Positions 1-9,157 are shown, counted from the stretch's first letter. The stretch is DNA of 64,000 nt from Caldivirga sp. MU80 (GCF_001663375.1 NZ_LCTF01000007.1:21533-85532); one strand, 5' to 3'. Numbers and translations are program-made. The notes: a model not told the origin generated them from the letters alone.

Positions 1-12
1 TTATAGGATCAC

Positions 13-777
13 TTGGTTGGTTTAACCGTGCTTGATGACTACGTCAATAGGTTGATGAGGATGATGGGCCTCTCTAAGTATCAGCTTAAGGCTTACCTAA
101 CCCTAGTTGAGAGGGGGCCCTTAACGGCCGTCTCCCTGGCCAAGTACGCCAACATACCGTCCTCCAAGGTTTACAGTGTTTTGAAGGGCATGGTTAAACT
201 GGGGTTGGTTGATGTGGACTCGAGCAAGAGGCCGGAGGTCTTCATGGCTAAGCCGCCTAAGGAGGTCTTCGGTATGGTGGTCTCGAGGATTAATGAGGTT
301 GTTGAGAGGGCTAAGCCCATGATAAACACCCTCCAGATGGTGTATGAGGCATCGAACCAGAGGGTGGTTAAGGCCAGTAGTGAAACCCTTTTCACCGTTA
401 AGGGGCTTCAAAGCACCAAGAACCTGGTTAGGATAGTCATAATGGGTGGCGCCAGGGACATAAGCATTGCCATACCCTACGAGCAGCTCCTGGATGAGGA
501 GGTTTTATCAATGATAACCGAGGCCTCTGGGGCTGCTGAGGTTAAGTTGCTGGTGACCAGGGGCCTCATTGACCACGCCAAGGCCTTGCCGCCTAGGGTT
601 AACCTCAGGGTTAGGGACTCCATGTTCGGGGCTGGTTTCATAGGCAACGGTGTACTGTTGGCCATACAGTATGGGGCAGATTACCTATCCCTATACTCAA
701 CCCAAGAGTACATCATTGAGATAGCCAGGACCTACTTTGAAACCCTGTGGAGAGAATCTGAGCCAGTCAATAGGTGA
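13..777 (+). CDS. TrmB-family transcriptional regulator
   Basis: A 254-residue protein. Residues ~15-80 form a winged helix-turn-helix typical of TrmB sugar-responsive regulators (a MGLSKYQLKAYLTLVERG-type first helix, then IPSSKVYSVLKGM as the recognition region). Residues ~85-110 look like a short coiled coil, and the remainder resembles the phospholipase-D-like effector part. TrmB proteins bind promoter DNA and respond to a small ligand, usually a sugar; the ligand here cannot be read. The start used is TTG at 13. A GTG at 28 is an alternative, and only 12 bases of upstream sequence are present. No partner transporter lies nearby, so the target is unknown. Confidence 0.8.
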   Translation: MVGLTVLDDYVNRLMRMMGLSKYQLKAYLTLVERGPLTAVSLAKYANIPSSKVYSVLKGMVKLGLVDVDSSKRPEVFMAKPPKEVFGMVVSRINEVVERAKPMINTLQMVYEASNQRVVKASSETLFTVKGLQSTKNLVRIVIMGGARDISIAIPYEQLLDEEVLSMITEASGAAEVKLLVTRGLIDHAKALPPRVNLRVRDSMFGAGFIGNGVLLAIQYGADYLSLYSTQEYIIEIARTYFETLWRESEPVNR

Positions 778-785
778 CGTGCCAC

Positions 786-1661
786 TTATCTCTTGATTAG
801 GCTCTCCATAACCTCAACCAGCCTGGGCGCGGGGTTATTCATGGTTACTGAGGCTAATTCCTGCCAGTCGGGGCTACCGTTAACCTCAAACACCACGTAC
901 CCCTCAGGCCCCTCCCCAATGTCAACGCCCGCGTAGGTTAGGCCCAAGGCCTCGGTGGCCTTTATGGATAACTCCCTGAGCTCCTCATCAACGTTACCGC
1001 AGGGTTTCCCGTAGGCACCCTGGGCTATGTTGGTTTTCCACTGCCCATCAGACACAATCCTGTACATGCACCCAAACACTTCACCATTAATGACCATAAC
1101 CCTAATGTCCCTGTTGGGCTTCTCAATATACCTCTGAACGTATATTGGCTTCTTAACCACGAGGAGGGATCTGGCCACTTGGAAGGCTACATCAGGGTCC
1201 TTCACCATAACGGAGCCGAAGCCCCTTGATCCCTGGACAGGCTTAATGACGACTTGCCCCATGCTCTTAGCCGCATTGTAAGCCACCAATAGGCTCTCCG
1301 TTGATACTGTTGAGGGCACTGGTATCTTGTTCCTGGCCAGTATGGCTAAGGTCTCTATCTTGTTCCTGGTCTTCAACAAGCCATCAACACTATTAACCAC
1401 CCTACTCCCAGACTCCTCAAGAATCCTCAAAACACTGACCCTGTGGAAGAATTGCTCAACGTCTATCAGGAAGCCTAGGCTCCTCAGGAAAACCCCATCT
1501 ATGTTGACCTTACCCTCACCTGATATGACGCTTACGTCGCCGTTGTCTAGCTTAATTGATAATCGGGAGATCTGTATGTACCTAGGCACATGGCCCTTAG
1601 CCCTAATGCTGTAGTAAAGGTCCCTATTGCTTCTGCTAGGAATAGGTGCATCCGCCACCAC
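786..1661 (-). CDS. RimK-type ATP-grasp ligase
   Basis: A 291-residue ATP-grasp enzyme of the RimK/LysX/MptN group. The ATP-grasp region runs over residues ~95-285: lysine in VVIKPVQGSRGFGS, a VQRYIEKPNRDIRVMVING strand, and the Mg-binding VFEVNGSPDWQ motif near the C-terminus. Such enzymes add glutamate or another amino acid to a carboxylate of a protein or cofactor (ribosomal S6, LysW, coenzyme F420, tetrahydromethanopterin). No LysW or other lysine or arginine genes are adjacent, so the substrate cannot be assigned. It is convergent with the TrmB gene, separated by 8 bp. Confidence 0.8.
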   Translation of the reverse strand: MVADAPIPSRSNRDLYYSIRAKGHVPRYIQISRLSIKLDNGDVSVISGEGKVNIDGVFLRSLGFLIDVEQFFHRVSVLRILEESGSRVVNSVDGLLKTRNKIETLAILARNKIPVPSTVSTESLLVAYNAAKSMGQVVIKPVQGSRGFGSVMVKDPDVAFQVARSLLVVKKPIYVQRYIEKPNRDIRVMVINGEVFGCMYRIVSDGQWKTNIAQGAYGKPCGNVDEELRELSIKATEALGLTYAGVDIGEGPEGYVVFEVNGSPDWQELASVTMNNPAPRLVEVMESLIKR

Positions 1662-1818
1662 AGCTATGGTGTAGGGTATATTAAACCACCATGAGGATGC
1701 TTATGAAATGGCTTTTAAACTTTCAATCAAGTGTGCTTAACATGGGGACGAACATTGCCGCATAATAACAATGTAGATACTCATGTTTACCCATGTTGGA
1801 GACTAATCTTGCATATGC

Positions 1819-2832
1819 CTACTGTTCAATTCTCCTGGCCATGTTAGGCAGTAGGTTACGAATACTGGGTAGTAGCTCGTAGTTGGCTATGCCCAGTTTA
1901 CCCAGTCTCTCATTAACAACATTTCTGATGATTTCGTAATTAAAGGCGTGTATCATGAAGTAGCAGTTGTACTCCCACTTACCCGGCACAGTCACCCTCT
2001 TAACCACGTGGGTTGCCTCATCTATGTTGGCTACTGATTCGCAGTCATCAGTGTTGAAAACTACCATGGCGTTTGCCCTGAAACCTGCCAAGTCTGGGTC
2101 AAGCATTGCGTAGAAGTCCCTTATAATGCCCTTATCCCTCAACTCGCTTATCAAGTCAGGCAGCCTACTCATTGGGATTCCGAACTTGGTTGATAATTCG
2201 CTGAATGGCTCGCTCACTATCTTTATTGACTTTATGGACTCGTAGAAGCCCATGGGTAACCCGGACTCCTCAATCCTATGCGGCTCACTGGGTAATCTAC
2301 GTATCTTAGCCCTAGAGACTCCCCCGTAGAGGTCGAACTTAACGTCAATCTTATACGTCCTCTCGGCGTACAGTATCACGTAATCCTCAAGTCTCAACCC
2401 AAACCCGTTCACTATCCTCATGACCTTACCCTCAAGCTCCTCCCTATTGCCCGCCTTAGTCACGTACCAGATGTTATACCTGTCGTGTACCCTGAGGAAG
2501 TTGTGCGTCACCTGGCTATCCTTGTTAATCTCCGAGGCCACTTGGTCTATTAACCCATCACTGACCCTCAACGCAACCAATGCAGATATCATTCCCCTAG
2601 CCCTATAATTGACTAAGGCGCCGATTCTCCTAATAAGCCCCAGTTCCCTCATCCTCCTCATTGAGTCTATAACCCAATCCTCCGTTGCACCCACCCTGTT
2701 GGCTAACTCTAGGAATGGCCTATCGCTGATTGGGAAGTTGTACTGGGCTTCCATCAGTAAATCCCTTAATTTACCGTCAATGAGCATACCCGGTTCATCC
2801 ATGGTTGTTAAAATAGGTTGCGCGCCTAACAC
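1819..2832 (-). CDS. ahbAB: Siroheme decarboxylase, fused AhbA-AhbB
   Basis: A 337-residue protein containing two consecutive Lrp/AsnC-like modules. Each has a helix-turn-helix-like N-part and an alpha/beta ferredoxin-like part: residues ~15-165 (with the AhbA-type THNFLRVHDRYNIWYV stretch) and ~190-337 (with the AhbB-type VPGKWEYNCYFMIHAF stretch). AhbA and AhbB together decarboxylate sirohaem to 12,18-didecarboxysirohaem in the alternative haem pathway. They are often separate genes; here they are one chain. The pathway fits with SirC, HemA and HemC elsewhere in this window. The start at GTG 2832 lies 7 bp after the upstream gene's stop, so the two are probably co-transcribed; ATG 2802 is an alternative start. 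Confidence 0.8.
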   Translation of the reverse strand: MLGAQPILTTMDEPGMLIDGKLRDLLMEAQYNFPISDRPFLELANRVGATEDWVIDSMRRMRELGLIRRIGALVNYRARGMISALVALRVSDGLIDQVASEINKDSQVTHNFLRVHDRYNIWYVTKAGNREELEGKVMRIVNGFGLRLEDYVILYAERTYKIDVKFDLYGGVSRAKIRRLPSEPHRIEESGLPMGFYESIKSIKIVSEPFSELSTKFGIPMSRLPDLISELRDKGIIRDFYAMLDPDLAGFRANAMVVFNTDDCESVANIDEATHVVKRVTVPGKWEYNCYFMIHAFNYEIIRNVVNERLGKLGIANYELLPSIRNLLPNMARRIEQ

Positions 2833-2839
2833 TAATTAA

Positions 2840-3874
2840 CTACGTTAGGCTGTACTCATTGTTTAATTCATCCCACTCCCTAAGTATCAGGTCAACCAAG
2901 CCCCTACCCACACCCCCGAGCATTGCAGATAATTCATCAAGTGACCTTGGATCATTGTTTAACGAGAGTATGCTTAACCTATAGATGTACTCATACATTA
3001 ATGGCCCCAATGTCTTGATTAAATCAACCCCATGCCTCATTAGTACGCTGTCATTGTTCATCATTGAGTTTAACGAAGTGTAGATTATTGACTCATCGTC
3101 CAGTGAATCATTACTGTAGATGTATATCCTGGTTAACTCGGCTAAAACAGCCTTGTAGTAACTGGACCTTGAGGATAGGTTATTGAGTATGCGGCTTAGC
3201 ACCAGTTTCAGCAATTCCGGGTTCTTCACAATTAGCCTCTTCATTACGTTGAACATTAGGCGCAGTGGGTAGTCGACCCCGTACGCATTGATTAGGTGGG
3301 TTAGGAAGATTATGGCCATGGCGTCGCTTTTACTTGTCATTTTAAGGTAATCAACCAGCGCATCGGGCAGTATTGAGATGTACTGCATTAGTGAATCCAC
3401 TATACTCTTCCTAAGCATGCCCGGCGCCTTACTGTACAGGTAATGCTTAACCATGTCCCTGGTTATCTTAACGGTATGCTTTAGGGAGTATATCATCTTA
3501 CTGTACGGCAATTCCCTGCTACCGGTCACTCTACTATACCACTTAACCATCTCAGAGTCATGGGTACGCTCATAATCCTTAATAGCACTGGTTAACCTTA
3601 AGGCTAACTTAACCACGTAACCAGGGTTGATAACGGATATTAAGGATACGTACCTCAAATTATTAATCACATCATCAACGTACCCCCTACCCCCATTATC
3701 AAGGAGCTTACTGGCTAGGATAACCTTGAAATCCCTATCATTAACCAGTGAAGCCAATGATACGGCATACTTAACGTAGTGGTTAGCCAGTAAACTTGAA
3801 CCTATATAGAGGTCTAGGAATAATGAGGGGGCGTACATGTATAGGGTCTTTTCTGAATCACCACCTTTAACCAT
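2840..3874 (-). CDS. Hypothetical helical protein
   Basis: A 344-residue protein I do not recognise. It is largely alpha-helical, rich in Leu, Tyr, Ser and Asn, with no obvious signal peptide, transmembrane segment, metal motif or nucleotide-binding loop. The pattern of repeated helices separated by short polar turns suggests an alpha-solenoid (HEAT/ARM-like) scaffold, but this is only a guess. It ends 7 bp before the ahbAB start and is probably first in a two-gene operon with it, facing divergently away from the 3987 gene. A link with sirohaem decarboxylation is suggested only by position. Confidence 0.6.
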   Translation of the reverse strand: MVKGGDSEKTLYMYAPSLFLDLYIGSSLLANHYVKYAVSLASLVNDRDFKVILASKLLDNGGRGYVDDVINNLRYVSLISVINPGYVVKLALRLTSAIKDYERTHDSEMVKWYSRVTGSRELPYSKMIYSLKHTVKITRDMVKHYLYSKAPGMLRKSIVDSLMQYISILPDALVDYLKMTSKSDAMAIIFLTHLINAYGVDYPLRLMFNVMKRLIVKNPELLKLVLSRILNNLSSRSSYYKAVLAELTRIYIYSNDSLDDESIIYTSLNSMMNNDSVLMRHGVDLIKTLGPLMYEYIYRLSILSLNNDPRSLDELSAMLGGVGRGLVDLILREWDELNNEYSLT

Positions 3875-3986
3875 GGATACTTAACACGCGTATGCTTATA
3901 ACATTTATTTAATATAGGGCGCCATGCCTAAAACCATTGCCCTACATAGTATAAAGTTAACCATAATGTAGTAGTACTTCTTATTC

Positions 3987-4370
3987 ATGATAACGGTGGT
4001 TTATGACATAGTTAGTGAAATCGAGAATGAAATCGTGGTGCCGATAATCAGTGAGGCATTTAGGGTCTTAAGTATAATTGGGGGTCTAGCCCTATGGCTA
4101 ATGGTTATTAGCGTCGTTATTAAGGCCATTGAGAGTAAGCTGGGGCCAACCGGGTGGGCTAGGGCTGCTGCCCTGTGGGACCTATTCAGCAACTTCAAGT
4201 GGTTCATAGTCACGTTAATCGGCCTATACGTTACTGTGTATTCCATTGCATTAATCGCTAACTACGTGAGCGGCTCAAGCATAGTTAACCCAGCGTCCTT
4301 CGCCAGTGAGCTACTGTACAGGATATTCTTCGGCCCATTTATTGAACTTTGGAGGAATGCATTAACATGA
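3987..4370 (+). CDS. Small two-helix membrane protein
   Basis: A 127-residue protein with two strongly hydrophobic segments at about residues 26-48 and 72-94, separated by a short basic loop (KAIESKLGPTGWARAAALW). No signal peptidase site is evident. It overlaps the next, very large membrane protein gene by 4 bp (ATGA), so the two are translated together and probably act together. Two-helix proteins of this size include the small subunits and pilins of Ced/Ted-type archaeal DNA-import machines, which fits the polytopic partner downstream, but I see no decisive motif. Confidence 0.65.
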   Translation: MITVVYDIVSEIENEIVVPIISEAFRVLSIIGGLALWLMVISVVIKAIESKLGPTGWARAAALWDLFSNFKWFIVTLIGLYVTVYSIALIANYVSGSSIVNPASFASELLYRIFFGPFIELWRNALT

Positions 4371-7300
4371 TTACTGCACCATTAATTGCACTATTTACTG
4401 AAGCATTCGTTATTATTCTTTATAAAATTAGAAGACTTAACTACCATTTCTTAATAAATGATTTAATAATGTTTGTAAGTCTTTCAGCGGTATCTCTAGT
4501 AATCTACAGCCTATTTATCAGAGTTAACCCAACCCACATACTTAACGCTGAGTCATCCTGGTATAGGCTTACCGAGTTAATATTAACTTTGGTTGTAATT
4601 AAGAGTGTAGTATTAACTGCACTTAACATAATGGGCCTATTCATTAATAACATTAATATTTACGATATTGTAAGTTACATAGGCCTTAACGTTGTTTTCG
4701 GGAGATTCATAGACTTGGCATCACAGATACTGTACGTTACCTTATCCTATGCACAACTCATGTACATGATATACCACATGGTTTACGTGGTGCAGTACAT
4801 AGCTAGCGCATGTGCACCAGCATTAACGTTACTCATACCATTAGTCATGGTTAGGAACATTAGGCCATTGGTAGTTCCAATAGTTGCAGTAATCTTATCC
4901 CTCATGCTGGTGATAGTCTACGTTGGACAGCCTAATAATGCTGGTATTCTAAACTTAATCAATACTGTCAATAAATCCCTCAATATAATCCCCAATTACA
5001 GCTACATTCACATATACCTAATTAACTCCCCCTACGTAATGGCTACTGGTTACGTATGTGGTATGGGCTTCATATCATATGGTGATTCAATAATCATTGG
5101 CGGCGACCTAAACTGTACCACCGTGATATTAAACTCCACCTACGTTGACTGGGTTAATGTACCTTCAACTGTAACCATTACCACTAAACATGTTCAAGGT
5201 TGGGTGATCACATCGGTGAATATTAACCCTAAGGTGCAGATGCTGTTAAGTAACGGCTACGTGACGGCAATCTGGCGTTGGGTTAATGAACCCTCCAGTT
5301 GGTCTTACACTGCTAGCAATGACACTGAGGTGATACACTTTAAGCAGAGCCTAAATGGAGTATCGTTAATGGTGCTTTGGGCCTATGCAGCCTCGGTAAG
5401 GGTTAACCTAAGTAACCCCAATTGCACGGTTAACGTGTTAAGGCTGGGTAATGATACTGTGATTAACAGTGGGTTAGTAGCCATGTTTAATGAGTTTGAG
5501 GGCTACGCTCTTAGGTACTTTAACGCATCTATTGTGGGTGGCATTATTCAGCTGGGTAATGGGGCATGGTTCAAGCCCATAGACCCTAACCCACCTAGAG
5601 ACTTAACGCAGTACGTAGTAAACGTAACGTGCAGGGGTAATGGGGTGATTAATGGTGATGTTACTATCACCGGTTCTAGATTAAGCACGTGGGGTAGTGA
5701 AGGTAGGTTAATAGCATACACCAGTTACCTGTACACATACTTCAGGGAGATGAATGAAAGCCTTAGAGGTAGTGACTTAGTTAGTTGGCTACTGGCAATA
5801 CCCGAATCACTAACATGGCTCATGTATCCACTATCACTGGTTGGTCTAGTAACTGCACTGCTCATAGTAACCAGTGAGTCAATGCCCATTAACACACCCA
5901 TATCGAGACTAATTGATAACCTAAGGAACTTAATATTCATTGTCAGCAATGAGAGGTCTGGGTTACTGGCGCATTTGATTAGGCTTAAGCGCGGTGGAGA
6001 CACTGTTAACTTAAGGAGCGCGATTGATGAGCGTACCAATAGGTCAACCATCAGCCGCACAATACATAGACTAGCGTCTATCTACAGTAGGCCTGGGTAC
6101 CTAAGGCACCTAAGTAACCACGGCCTACTGGGAACATTCATCAAGTCGAGGGGTAACCCATACGTGATGAGACTACTAGGCGAGGTAACAGGCGTAAGAC
6201 GTGGTATCAGCACCTCAACTAGGGTTAAGTTAAGGCACCTGCTAGCTAAGCCACTTGGGCCACTGGAGACGGCTGAGAGGATGCTGCTTGGTGGTAGGTG
6301 GAGTTACTGGATTGAGTCAAGGGAATTCCTGGTGAAGAGGCTACTTAGGAATGAGTCCATTATTTTTGAACTATATGAGAGAGGGATGTTAAGTAACCGT
6401 GATGCCCAGAGGAGGCTTAGGTATTGGTTCTTCAGAAGCATCATGGAGTACAGGGATAGGTTAAGACTACTTGACGTTAGGCGTAATGCACAGTTGGCAT
6501 TAGCTTACCTAACTCACAGTCACTCAAGAGGCCTATTACCAAGCCTAGTCAACACCATGGATGGTGTGAACAGGGCCACAGGCCTTAATAGGAATGGTGA
6601 ATCCACTACCTTAGCGGCGTTGCTCTCAGCCATGAACCTTAACACAGGGGCCTTGGTAACCCTGGTTAAGGCTGGGTTAGTGAGGGTTGATAAGGGTAGG
6701 TTGATGGATTTAATGGACATGTACAGGAGATTATCATCACCCTGGGTTATTAACTATGTTAATGGGTTAATGGAGTCCATTAGGGGCCTACGTGAAGGCT
6801 TATCACGGGACAGCCTTAACATGGTAATGAGCATCATGCGGGAGTTAGAGACTAAGCGTAATACGCTGGTCGCAAAAGCCATCAGGATGAGGGAAAACGT
6901 GGGGATGGTTCATCATTGGGATGGGTTCATACTGAAAAGAAGCCCCGTAGCTAGCATTAGGAACCCGACATTAGCTAAATACCTACTTAGGGATTCAACT
7001 AACATTAGAAATGTTCTAAACGGCTACATAAAGAGGTTAATGGCACAGGGATATGGTGGTAGTAGTTTAACGCGGATTATGGTCGAGTATTCAATTGGAA
7101 GAGGTCCAATTGACCTAATGCTCATGTCAGCTAACCTGGGTCTCCATCCAATGACCCTCATTAAGGAAATTCTAGTTACCCTAGACCCACATTCAGCCCA
7201 TGAGGCAATTAACGGCGTTTTAAGGAGGGGCATTCTTGATGATGAGTTGAGAAGGGAGTTGACCATGGCCATTAACCTAAGGCCAGGCTCGAAACCATAT

Positions 7301-7621
7301 ACTAGGCTCTATGCCCGTTACCTGGCCAGGATGGGTAAGTTCACCATGGGTATTGAGAGCCCGGCGGATAGGGCATGGTTAGGGGGATTAATCAACCAGC
7401 TTGACTACGCCATATCAGTATTCATGGCGTCATACATTAGGAGGAACCTGGGTAACATTAGGCTCAGCGCCGTGGTTAGGGTTAGTAGGATGAAGGCTAT
7501 TAACGATATAGCTAGGTTAAGCATTAGTGAAAACAGCGCCTACTCAGTAATACTAAGCACAATTAGGATTAGGAGGAGTTTAAGGTACTCTAGGGCTAAG
7601 TATTTAAATAAGGCTGGTTAG
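4367..7621 (+). CDS. Large polytopic membrane protein, VirB6/CedA-like N-part
   Basis: A 1084-residue protein. Residues ~1-190 hold about six hydrophobic segments, ending in a stretch of the form ACAPALTLLIPLVMVRNIRP, reminiscent of the final helices of VirB6/TrbL/CedA channel proteins. Residues ~195-475 look extracytoplasmic, beta-rich with many N-x-S/T sequons. A further membrane segment lies at ~485-510. The last ~570 residues are basic and Arg-rich and presumably cytoplasmic. The start ATG 4367 overlaps the preceding stop and follows a GGAGGA ribosome site at 4352. No ATPase is adjacent. The function is unknown; the channel-like reading is inference. Confidence 0.7.
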   Translation: MITAPLIALFTEAFVIILYKIRRLNYHFLINDLIMFVSLSAVSLVIYSLFIRVNPTHILNAESSWYRLTELILTLVVIKSVVLTALNIMGLFINNINIYDIVSYIGLNVVFGRFIDLASQILYVTLSYAQLMYMIYHMVYVVQYIASACAPALTLLIPLVMVRNIRPLVVPIVAVILSLMLVIVYVGQPNNAGILNLINTVNKSLNIIPNYSYIHIYLINSPYVMATGYVCGMGFISYGDSIIIGGDLNCTTVILNSTYVDWVNVPSTVTITTKHVQGWVITSVNINPKVQMLLSNGYVTAIWRWVNEPSSWSYTASNDTEVIHFKQSLNGVSLMVLWAYAASVRVNLSNPNCTVNVLRLGNDTVINSGLVAMFNEFEGYALRYFNASIVGGIIQLGNGAWFKPIDPNPPRDLTQYVVNVTCRGNGVINGDVTITGSRLSTWGSEGRLIAYTSYLYTYFREMNESLRGSDLVSWLLAIPESLTWLMYPLSLVGLVTALLIVTSESMPINTPISRLIDNLRNLIFIVSNERSGLLAHLIRLKRGGDTVNLRSAIDERTNRSTISRTIHRLASIYSRPGYLRHLSNHGLLGTFIKSRGNPYVMRLLGEVTGVRRGISTSTRVKLRHLLAKPLGPLETAERMLLGGRWSYWIESREFLVKRLLRNESIIFELYERGMLSNRDAQRRLRYWFFRSIMEYRDRLRLLDVRRNAQLALAYLTHSHSRGLLPSLVNTMDGVNRATGLNRNGESTTLAALLSAMNLNTGALVTLVKAGLVRVDKGRLMDLMDMYRRLSSPWVINYVNGLMESIRGLREGLSRDSLNMVMSIMRELETKRNTLVAKAIRMRENVGMVHHWDGFILKRSPVASIRNPTLAKYLLRDSTNIRNVLNGYIKRLMAQGYGGSSLTRIMVEYSIGRGPIDLMLMSANLGLHPMTLIKEILVTLDPHSAHEAINGVLRRGILDDELRRELTMAINLRPGSKPYTRLYARYLARMGKFTMGIESPADRAWLGGLINQLDYAISVFMASYIRRNLGNIRLSAVVRVSRMKAINDIARLSISENSAYSVILSTIRIRRSLRYSRAKYLNKAG

Positions 7622-7626
7622 TGGCT

Positions 7627-7704
7627 ATGAATAGTGATGAGCAACGGATAAGGCCTAGTGGTGGGCCTTACAACGCTGAGGACCTATTTGATGACGGTCC
7701 ATAG
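7627..7704 (+). CDS. Possible 25-residue acidic peptide
   Basis: A short open frame begins 5 bp after the large membrane protein stop and reads MNSDEQRIRPSGGPYNAED followed by an acidic end. Its codon choice resembles that of neighbouring genes. It could be a small co-translated peptide or the relic of a longer gene cut by the mobile element that follows. No homologue is recognised and the support is weak. Confidence 0.25.
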   Translation: MNSDEQRIRPSGGPYNAEDLFDDGP

Positions 7705-7712
7705 CGCTGACG

Positions 7713-7886
7713 TCGAGTCAACCCTCGCCATTTATGGCGGGGTTACCTCACTATGTGGGTCTCATGCGATGGGTTTATTAATCTCTGCTTTACTGCTGGG
7801 GTGTTTAATAACCCCGCAATAGGCGGGGTAACCATCGAGACCCCCAAGGTGAAACCCCCGTCTCTCTGAGGTGGGGAGGGGGTCAT
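7713..7886 (+). mobile_element. IS605-derived miniature element, copy A
   Basis: A non-coding element of about 174 bp. The left part has the hairpin CCTCGCCATTTATGGCGGGG (7723 onward). The right part has the hairpin AACCCCGCAATAGGCGGGGT (7810-7829), then GAGACCCCC, GTGAAACCCCC, and the terminus GGGGGTCAT ending at 7886. The same right-end layout follows the tnpB stop codon at 63.8 kb, so this is an internally deleted IS605-type element keeping both ends and the region where TnpB guide RNAs lie. A 10-bp direct repeat, GTCGAGTCAA, occurs at 7712-7721 and 7887-7896. It may be part of a second, decayed left end, since 7894-7920 resembles the left end again. Confidence 0.7.
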
Positions 7887-7956
7887 GTCGAGTCAAGCCT
7901 CACCCTCTAGGGTTAAGCCTTAGATAATGGCCACTGAGGCTGGATTAATGAATTAC

Positions 7957-7965
7957 TTTTAAAAA
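7957..7965 (+). promoter_or_regulatory. TATA-like box for the moaB-like gene
   Basis: TTTTAAAAA is centred 26 bp before the GTG at 7987, the spacing expected for a leaderless archaeal transcript. Confidence 0.55.
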
Positions 7966-7986
7966 GGTTATGAAACCTGGTTTAAC

Positions 7987-8538
7987 GTGAGTTCAGGCAG
8001 TGTTAAGGTTAAGTCACCTCACGAGGAGCATGAGAGGTTGGGGCCAAGTAAAGTCAACTTCTTCATAGTTACGGTTAGTACGTCTAGGTATGAGCACCTT
8101 AGGGCCGGTGAACAGTATACCGATGACTCAGGTGACTTAGCGGTAAGCATCATAACCAGCAAGGGGCATGCGGTGGTTGGGAGGATGCTGGTTAATGATG
8201 ATGAAGGGATGATTAGGCATACCGTGGATTCGCTAACCCATAGGGTTGACGTTGATGTGGTGGTTCTGATAGGGGGTACTGGTTTAGCTAAGGGTGACGT
8301 AACCATTGAGTCCGTTAAGCCCCTCTTCACCAAGGAGATTGAGGGCTTCGGTGAACTTTTCAGGTTCATAAGCTACCAGAGGATAGGCCCAGCCGCAATG
8401 TTAAGCAGGGCAACAGCGGGTACGGTTAATGGCAAACTGGTGATTTGCCTACCTGGTTCACCTGATGCTGTTGAGACCGGGTTGAACCTGATCCTCAACC
8501 AGGTTCCGCACATACTTCACATAGCCCGTACTGGGTAG
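7987..8538 (+). CDS. moaB: Molybdopterin adenylyltransferase-like protein MoaB
   Basis: A 183-residue protein of the MogA/MoaB family, which adenylylates molybdopterin before metal insertion into the tungsten or molybdenum cofactor. Visible family signatures are the TVSTSRY start of the first strand, the conserved VLIGGTGLAKGDVTIE loop (residues ~97-112), the RISYQRIGPAAMLSRA-like helix and the CLPGSPDAVETG motif near the C-terminus. The ~25-residue N-terminal tail is polar. The gene stands alone with its own promoter just after the mobile element and no other cofactor genes adjoin it. Confidence 0.88.
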   Translation: MSSGSVKVKSPHEEHERLGPSKVNFFIVTVSTSRYEHLRAGEQYTDDSGDLAVSIITSKGHAVVGRMLVNDDEGMIRHTVDSLTHRVDVDVVVLIGGTGLAKGDVTIESVKPLFTKEIEGFGELFRFISYQRIGPAAMLSRATAGTVNGKLVICLPGSPDAVETGLNLILNQVPHILHIARTG

Positions 8539-8594
8539 GTTATTTGGTATGGAGAGAAGTGTTTAAACGACTAGGTGACGTTATTTAGGTTAAC

Positions 8595-9095
8595 ATGCCT
8601 AGGTTATCCACTAAGGTTAAGAGGATTATGAGGTTAATGGGTCTTGTTGCCATAGTTACGGCCGGCGTGTTACTTTACCTATCCCACCTATACCTCTCAT
8701 CATCAACTAGCCATAATGCAACGACGCTATGCCTTGAGTCAATCGGCAACTTAACTAAGGCCCCACAGTTAAACTACGGTGCCATCATTAACTTGGCTAA
8801 GGAATACGTTAGGCTATATCACGTTTCAATGAGGGTTAAGGTGTATGCACTGAACGGGACGCTACTGTTCTCATATGGCTCATACGTACCACCGGTGATT
8901 AACACTGGCCAATCAACACCAAGCATAATTAGGAGCGGGCAAGTGACCATTGTGAGTTACGGTGTTTGCCAATACTACGGTGAAGACTTCATAATTGAGG
9001 TTCAGGTTGGGGTAATGCCTGAAGCCATTTATTCCTTCATAATTGGCCTAGTCCTGCTGCTACTTGGCCTAGCGTTAATAGCACTTGGAGGGTAG
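8595..9095 (+). CDS. Membrane-anchored hypothetical protein
   Basis: A 166-residue protein with an N-terminal basic stretch then a hydrophobic helix at ~13-33, a soluble middle of about 105 residues with two cysteines (C47 and C116 approximately) and N-glycosylation-like sequons, and a C-terminal membrane helix at ~146-165. The middle part is probably extracytoplasmic. The family is unrecognised. It lies 56 bp after moaB and 62 bp before another secreted protein gene in the same direction. Confidence 0.6.
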   Translation: MPRLSTKVKRIMRLMGLVAIVTAGVLLYLSHLYLSSSTSHNATTLCLESIGNLTKAPQLNYGAIINLAKEYVRLYHVSMRVKVYALNGTLLFSYGSYVPPVINTGQSTPSIIRSGQVTIVSYGVCQYYGEDFIIEVQVGVMPEAIYSFIIGLVLLLLGLALIALGG

Positions 9096-9157
9096 TTAAC
9101 CACACCTCAGCATTGCCAGGGAAAGGTTTAATTGCATAGGGCATACGCTCCGACTGC

